From the NCBI GenBank assembly GCA_037447655.1, contig JBBHKE010001736.1:97155-161154 (forward strand): 64,000 nt of DNA, given 5' to 3'. Below the pieces are notes generated by a model. The model was given only the letters and a program-made list of their open reading frames with translations, ran no database searches and was not told the DNA's origin. The DNA is from Zygnema cylindricum. Its lineage: Eukaryota; Streptophyta; Zygnematophyceae; Zygnematales; Zygnemataceae. The position numbers and the translations under genes were made by a program. Numbering within the stretch: the stretch's first letter is position 1; every line of letters begins with the position of its first letter. Shown here piece after piece: positions 59,223 to 64,000 of the stretch.

Positions 59223-59679
59223 CATAGTTCAAAAGTAGGTGAAAGTACGCCAATACAATATGCCTATTGTACGCAAAACATACAATATGACCTTCAGACC
59301 CATATTGTATTGGTCGCAAAATGAAAAAAAATAGTAATAGGGTTGAGTTGCACATCGATCGATGGAGAATTAAACGTCATGTCTAAATTTTGAAAAACAT
59401 TAGGACAAAAAAATGTTTTTCTGTGAGTTTTGAGGTATTTTTTATTTAAACCGTCAGATTCGGACGATCGGAAGGTCGCTGATAAAAGTAGCGATCTAAG
59501 AAGATCACATGAAAAGCCCATAACACAACTTACGATAGGACTATCGTCAGATTTGGACGATCGGACGGTAGCTGATCAAAGTAGCGATTTAAGAAGATCA
59601 CATGAAATGGCCATAACACTACTTAAGATAAAGGCGCCTACAAAAGGCCTACAATAGAAACGCTTACTTTTGAACTATG
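59223..59679 (+). mobile_element. hAT-like MITE, copy D
   Basis: CATAGTTCAAAAGTAGGTG ... CGcTTACTTTTGAACTATG has flanking 8-mers TATGGAAC and ATTGGAAC (6 of 8 identical), consistent with an older or mutated target duplication. It is close to copy C along its whole length, including the two ~93-bp internal direct repeats. Confidence 0.88.
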
Positions 59680-59689
59680 ATTGGAACGC

Positions 59690-60455
59690 TCTGAAAGGCT
59701 GTACGAAAAATCTTCACTAAAATCCAAAATACTTATTCAAAGTACCAATTATATGGGCACATACCCTAAGGGCTAAAGGCCGAGATTGAAGAGGGAGGTG
59801 TCCATTGGATAGAAACACGCGCGTTGCCGGAGATGGTGCCAGTGCCCGTCGATACGGTCGCAAGATTATTCACGGGTTTCGGTGGACACCTCTTCAAAAC
59901 CTAGAAGGTTCCCCTCAAAGTGTACACCTTCTTATGGATTTTCTTTCGGGGTGTACAATTAGGAATGTGCTGTGCGCCTGTGTCTACATAGGAATCCCCT
60001 AAATTAAATGGAAAAACGGCAAGAAAGCGGACAAATTTTGCATAGGAAGGTTGACAAAATCTGTTCGTTCAATTCTGGTACTAGGAAGATCTACGTTAAA
60101 TGATGTCCGTCATCCGATTTGACAATCTGTGCGGTCAAGCCGTACTTAACTGTACTTGCGGCTCCTCTCGCACTGTCGTTTCTATTTCTGCTCTGCAAGA
60201 CTCATTTCCGTACATTCTGAATCTGTCGTTGCGATTCACCGTACGTCGTTCTACGCCGCTTCGCTTGACACGTGGCGCTGGCTTGTCACACGGCCGAAAG
60301 CTTGACCATCCCCACGTTTTCAGGAGCCACAGACATGTACCGACAAAAGTTACGAAACGGATAAAACAAAAGCTGAAATAAACAAAATAAATAAACAAAA
60401 AGTTGGTCTCAAGGCTTTTTGTCGTTCTTCGGTCGCAATGTCCGCTCCCATCTGT
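59690..60455. other. Intergenic, nothing supportable
   Basis: Short frames on both strands (up to 93 codons) with no recognised domain and no splice evidence. Confidence 0.45.
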
Positions 60456-60462
60456 GCGGCCG

Positions 60463-60617
60463 GAACCCTAACCCTAAGTGAACCCTAACCCTAATTGAAC
60501 CCTAACCCTAATTGAACCCTAACCCTAATTGAACCCTAACCCTAAGTGAACCCTAACCCTAATTGAACCCTAACCCTAATTGAACCCTAACCCTAATTGA
60601 ACCCTAACCCTAATTTT
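60463..60617. repeat. Telomere-like 17-bp tandem array
   Basis: About nine units of ACCCTAACCCTAATTGA (some with AGTGA), each holding two CCCTAA words. The reverse strand reads TTAGGG. It ends in ccctaatttttt. This is an interstitial array with a 17-bp period rather than a plain telomere run. Confidence 0.92.
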
Positions 60618-60769
60618 TTCCGAAGCGGTAACCCTAATTTCTTGACCCGGCCTTGACCCAGCTGTCAAGCCTAACGCATCCATTTTATTATACCAATGTA
60701 GCCCAATAATATTATTAATAATAACGATAACTGTAATAATAACAATAAGAATCCCTCAAACCTCCAACA

Positions 60770-61190
60770 TTTTAATGTTTCCTCAACCCTACCTACCCTT
60801 GCAGCCCCAATCCCGCCCCCTTCCTCTCCCCTCCTCCCCTCCTCCCCTCGATGAGCTTTCTAAAACTTCCTCCTTCTCCCCCTCCTCCTCCTCCATCCTC
60901 CCACTTCCATCCCTCTACTCACCCCTATTCCTTCCCCTCTCTCCTCCTCTCAGGCACCTGTTTTGGCGGCCTAGCCCTCTCCTCCTCCTCCTCTCCTTTT
61001 CCTCATTGCTCTGGTGTTTCCTCCATCCTTCCAGAAGTTCCCTCGGCTTAGGTGACTCCCGATGACATTATTGGTGATCCTCATGCCCATGGACTGGCGG
61101 AGAACAGGACCTGGGACTAGGAGGAGGAGAGGGAGGAGGAGGAGGAGGAGGAGGAGGAGGAGGAGGAGGAGAGAGAGGGGGAGGAGAAGG
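60770..61190. repeat. CCTCCT pyrimidine tract followed by GGAGGA purine tract
   Basis: Plus strand is CCT-rich at 60800-61040 and (GGA)n at 61115-61195, so the two arms could fold back on each other. Frames across it (Pro/Ser-rich, Arg-rich) are artefacts of composition. A short non-repetitive stretch between the two tracts (61052-61115) reads VTPDDIIGDPHAHGLAENR in one frame, without clear splice limits. Confidence 0.6.
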
Positions 61191-61191
61191 G

Positions 61192-61245
61192 GTCCCGGAC
61201 GCTGTTTCGTTCGGGCCGGAGGTGTTGGCGAGTTTGACGGGAGAG
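61192..61245 (+). CDS. Candidate exon, unidentified gene (weak)
   Basis: GC-rich stretch reading VPDAVSFGPEVLASLTGE and ending at a donor-like gag|gtgaga. It stands between a (GGA)n tract and a GGGAGTAGAG satellite (61257-61330). Composition and the donor suggest an exon, but the acceptor is unclear. Confidence 0.25.
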
Positions 61246-61693
61246 GTGAGATGTTGGGAGGGAGTAGAGGGAGGGAGTAGAGGGAGGGAGTAGAGGGAGG
61301 GAGTAGGAGTAATAGAGGGAGGTGGTGGAGGGAGAGATGGGAAAGGGGATGTAATGGTTAGGTTGTTATCTTGCGATTGGCGGTCTCCTAATGTAAACTG
61401 GACACGTGTGAACGGAGAAAAGTCGGTCTAAGTAACGAATTAAACATTAGTGTAGCGACAAATGGTGTAGCAATGGAAAAAAGACAAGGAAAAAAAAGAA
61501 CTTGGAAACAACATTGAGCCCTTGTTTTTTATTTTTTTTTCCTTAAATTTCTATTTTTTGTTTGTTTTTGGGATGTATAATGTAATAGCATGGCGATTTG
61601 TTTTCCTTCCTTTAATTATGACAATTTTTTGGTGTTCTTCACTCTTTTTGTCTTTTTTTTTTTTGCCTGGTTTTTTGTCCTTTTGTGAGCCAG

Positions 61694-61794
61694 GTTGTGA
61701 GCACCGAGGGCTGGAGGTCGCTTCCGGCCATCTTCCAGGATTGTTTGGGAGGACGCGCTACAGCCTTCCTGGGGAGGCTGTTGCGACTGGACGA
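61694..61794 (+). CDS. Candidate exon, unidentified gene
   Basis: After a T-rich tract ending gagccag, an open stretch reads VVSTEGWRSLPAIFQDCLGG and TAFLGRLLRLD, then a donor ga|gtaggt. A decayed copy of its second half (about 47 bp) recurs at 61955-62003. GC-richer than its surroundings. No family recognised. Confidence 0.35.
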
Positions 61795-62004
61795 GTAGGT
61801 TCCATGTCACGCCGTTTATGTTTCCGTTTTCTTCTCCCTCTTTTGTTCCCATTTCAGTTAACTTTTACTGCAATTTCAATTTCATCATCGGTTCCGGTTT
61901 TCGGTTTTCGGTTTCGGTTTCGATTTCGTTTTCAGTTTTCAGTTTCAATTTCTAGGAGGACGCCTTACAGCCTTCCTCGGGAGACTTTTGCAACTGGTTG
62001 AGTA

Positions 62005-62600
62005 ACTTCCATGTCACTCTGTTTCAGTTTCCATCCCCGTTTCACTTCATTTGCAATTTTTATTCTGGTTTCAGTTGCAGTACCATTTTACAACCAGTTT
62101 TTCAGTTTCAATGTCTCTTGCAAAGCAATTTTGGCGTCACGGTTTCTGGTTTTCAGTTCCAGTTTCAGTTTCAGTTTCAGACTCGGTCTAAATTCGGTGT
62201 CAGTTAATTTCTAATCCTTTTGCCAAGAAAATTCACCTTGCATTGTAATTACAGCAAGCCACGAGTAATTTAAATGCCCTTCTCCATGGTTCCGACATAA
62301 ATTAGTGTGGACCCTCGGAATCAAAGTTGGGAACTAGAATCAGTCATGCATAAATTCTCCTTAAAAATGCTGAAAGAATTCAGCATTTATATGCGGCGGC
62401 TTACCACCACTACTATGCGGCCCATCGCTATTAGAGTTAGTGAATTATTAGCTTTAACCCTTTTTTAGAATTAACTGCACTAAAATATGCTTCGCCACGT
62501 GGCGGATTATGAGCTATAGTAATGCGTTGGGCGTGCAACACTCTATCGGTTTTGCATAAGAATCAATTTCACCAACGCTTACTCCACCCAAATTCCCAAT
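62005..62600. other. Intronic or intergenic, repeat-like
   Basis: Contains 'ggttttcagttccagtttcagtttcag' units (61880-62190), and at 62415-62460 a sequence resembling one end of the TA-target MITE family (gcggcccatcgctattagagtta) without a visible partner end. Confidence 0.4.
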
Positions 62601-62928
62601 CGGCACCACACCGGATCTACCCTTCCCGGCTGCCTTCCACGCATCCCTTCCCCGAGGAGCCCGGGCTAGCGGCTTGGGCGGCTTGACGCCATCTCCGGAG
62701 GGGATCCGCAGGGCCCGCGTGGGACATAGGTGGGGGGGAGGGAGGGGGAGAGAGGGAGGGAGAGGAGAGGAAGGCGAGGGAGAGGAGAGGGAGAGGGAGT
62801 GGAGGGGGAAGGAGGTAAAATTGGGAAGGTGGAGTTGATGGGGCGGAATGCTGATGCGGTGTAATGCTGACGTGGCAGGATGACTCAGCTCGTAGTTTTG
62901 CTGACGTGGCATGGTGCTGACGTTGCAG

Positions 62929-63056
62929 GTGGTGGCCAACCCGGCGGCAGCCTCGCTGCTGGAGCTGCCGGGCTACGGGGAGGTAGACCCGGTCAAGGTG
63001 GCGGGGGCCATGCGCCAGCTGGCGGAGCGCAGCGGATCTAGGTCGGATCTGCAGAG
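62929..63056 (+). CDS. Candidate exon, unidentified gene
   Basis: Acceptor cgttgcag, then 42 codons reading VVANPAAASLLELPGYGEVD and KVAGAMRQLAERSG, and a donor cagag|gtaggc. It is GC-rich (well above the flanks), with third positions mostly G or C. This is the best candidate exon of the 61-63 kb group, but its phase does not join directly to the exon at 61694, so an intervening exon (perhaps in the GC-rich stretch 62600-62730) would be needed. No family recognised. Confidence 0.4.
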
Positions 63057-63069
63057 GTAGGCGAGAGTT

Positions 63070-64000
63070 ACATGTCAAGGGAGCGAAAAAGACAAAGAAA
63101 GGGAGCTAAAAAGACAAATAAAGGGAGCGAAAAAGGCAAAAGTCGGGAGGAGAAGCAACGTATATAGGGATTTGGATTGGCATGAGGATTCTTTTTTAGG
63201 GAGAATCTCGAAGATGGGATTGGATTGGAAACATTGAAAGAGAAAAACGGGGAAATTGTATTATTTATGTGAAAATGACAAAAAAAACCTGGAAAACTGG
63301 AAGAACAATATTTTTCTGTTTGGGGTTCAATATTTCGTTTGTCTTTTGACAAATTTATGAAAAATTTCCCGGTGTTGGACATAAAAATCCTGAAATCTTG
63401 AAATTTCTCCACATTTCTGAGATTTAAAAGGAAATCAGTATCAGAAACAACTAAAAATAACAAACTTATTGATCACTCTCTCAATTGTAACTTTTACGCG
63501 ATTTATGACGTGTTAGAAAAGTGTATTTCAAGACCTTTCTCAATTCCTCTATAAACCTTCTTAATTATCTTTTTTCGCAAACTACTAACCGATGGTTTTC
63601 CATTCAAAAGCCTTTCCCAGTACTATCTGAATTTAAAAAAACTTGTTGACCTTTTAAGTCATTTTCTCAGTGAATTCGTTACAAAGCAGATGGTTTTTCA
63701 TTCTAAACTTTCCCGAATCCTCTAAAATCCATGTTTACCGCACATTGGTATCAAACTCGATGATTTCCCATTGTAAAGCCTTTCCCAAATCTTCTAAACT
63801 TCGACAAACATCTCCTAAACATTTTTGGTACCGAAACAGATGGTTTTCCATGGTGGCCGGAACCGCAAACTCGATAATCGAAGAAGAATGGCAACTTTCA
63901 GATCCCCGGCGAGTTTTACGAGTCCAGTCGTACCCCATTAGCAGCAATGTAAATTCGGCCCACGGGAGATTGTGGATTTTCGAAGATCTGACAGCGGAGA
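63070..64000. repeat. AT-rich DNA with diverged tandem units
   Basis: From about 63590 to 63860, four diverged units start with gatggttttccattc...aaagcctttccc at 63591, 63689, 63759 and 63839, irregularly spaced by 70-100 bp. The last ~150 bp to the window edge are GC-richer and open in a forward frame (EEEWQLSDPRRVLRVQSYP), possibly an exon running off the window. Confidence 0.4.

Noticed and set aside
60463-60617. CRISPR-like array
   Set aside because: Units are contiguous 17-mers with no unique spacers, in a eukaryotic genome; a tandem telomere-like repeat.

Overview
This is 64 kb of eukaryotic nuclear DNA, almost certainly from a plant (streptophyte). It is AT-rich with GT-AG introns, plant-type LTR retrotransposons, many small inverted-repeat DNA transposons, and genes of plant type: an ABCB full transporter, a LEA-2/NHL-type membrane protein and a BUB1/MAD3 spindle-checkpoint kinase. 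Microsatellites, low gene density and a checkpoint gene that still joins Mad3-type and Bub1-type parts point to a large-genome, possibly non-angiosperm species. The species cannot be named from sequence alone. There is a run of 512 N at 25989-26500.

Layout. 1-4951: a young LTR element on the minus strand with no recognisable pol (LARD-like); its 3' LTR is cut by the window edge. 5335-10776: a complete but decayed Ty1/copia element on the minus strand, with a 5-bp target duplication, TA...TA LTR ends and a primer site matching the anticodon arm of initiator tRNA-Met. 10.8-18.1 kb: gene-free DNA with two copies of a hAT-like MITE, a CTG-rich minisatellite and purine-rich satellites. 18119-27897 (+): a 13-exon ABCB transporter gene with an apparent frameshift at the end of exon 11, beside the assembly gap. 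28490-28860: another hAT-like element. About 30.0-33.3 kb: a decayed non-LTR (LINE-type) reverse transcriptase. 34818-36642 (-): a three-exon LEA-2 family gene. 38.3-39.7 kb: a hAT-like MITE and two abutting TA-target MITEs. 41385-53816 (-): a BUB1/MAD3 ('MadBub') gene of at least 22 exons. 55.3-64 kb: mostly repeats (a TA-target MITE, a 20-bp tandem repeat, a hAT-like MITE, a telomere-like 17-bp array), with GC-rich candidate exons of an unidentified gene at 61-63 kb.

The three confident genes have unrelated roles (membrane export, membrane-anchored LEA-2 protein, mitotic checkpoint) and form no cluster. The most interesting gene-level observation is in the checkpoint gene. One large exon carries three tandem 75-residue units, each with an ABBA-type degron-like motif (FEVFCD) and, at two unit junctions, a KEN box. 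This is an apparent tandem amplification of the BubR1/Mad3 ABBA-KEN cassette. The most interesting mobile elements are the half-tRNA-primed copia element and a four-copy hAT-like MITE family with near-perfect 8-bp target duplications.
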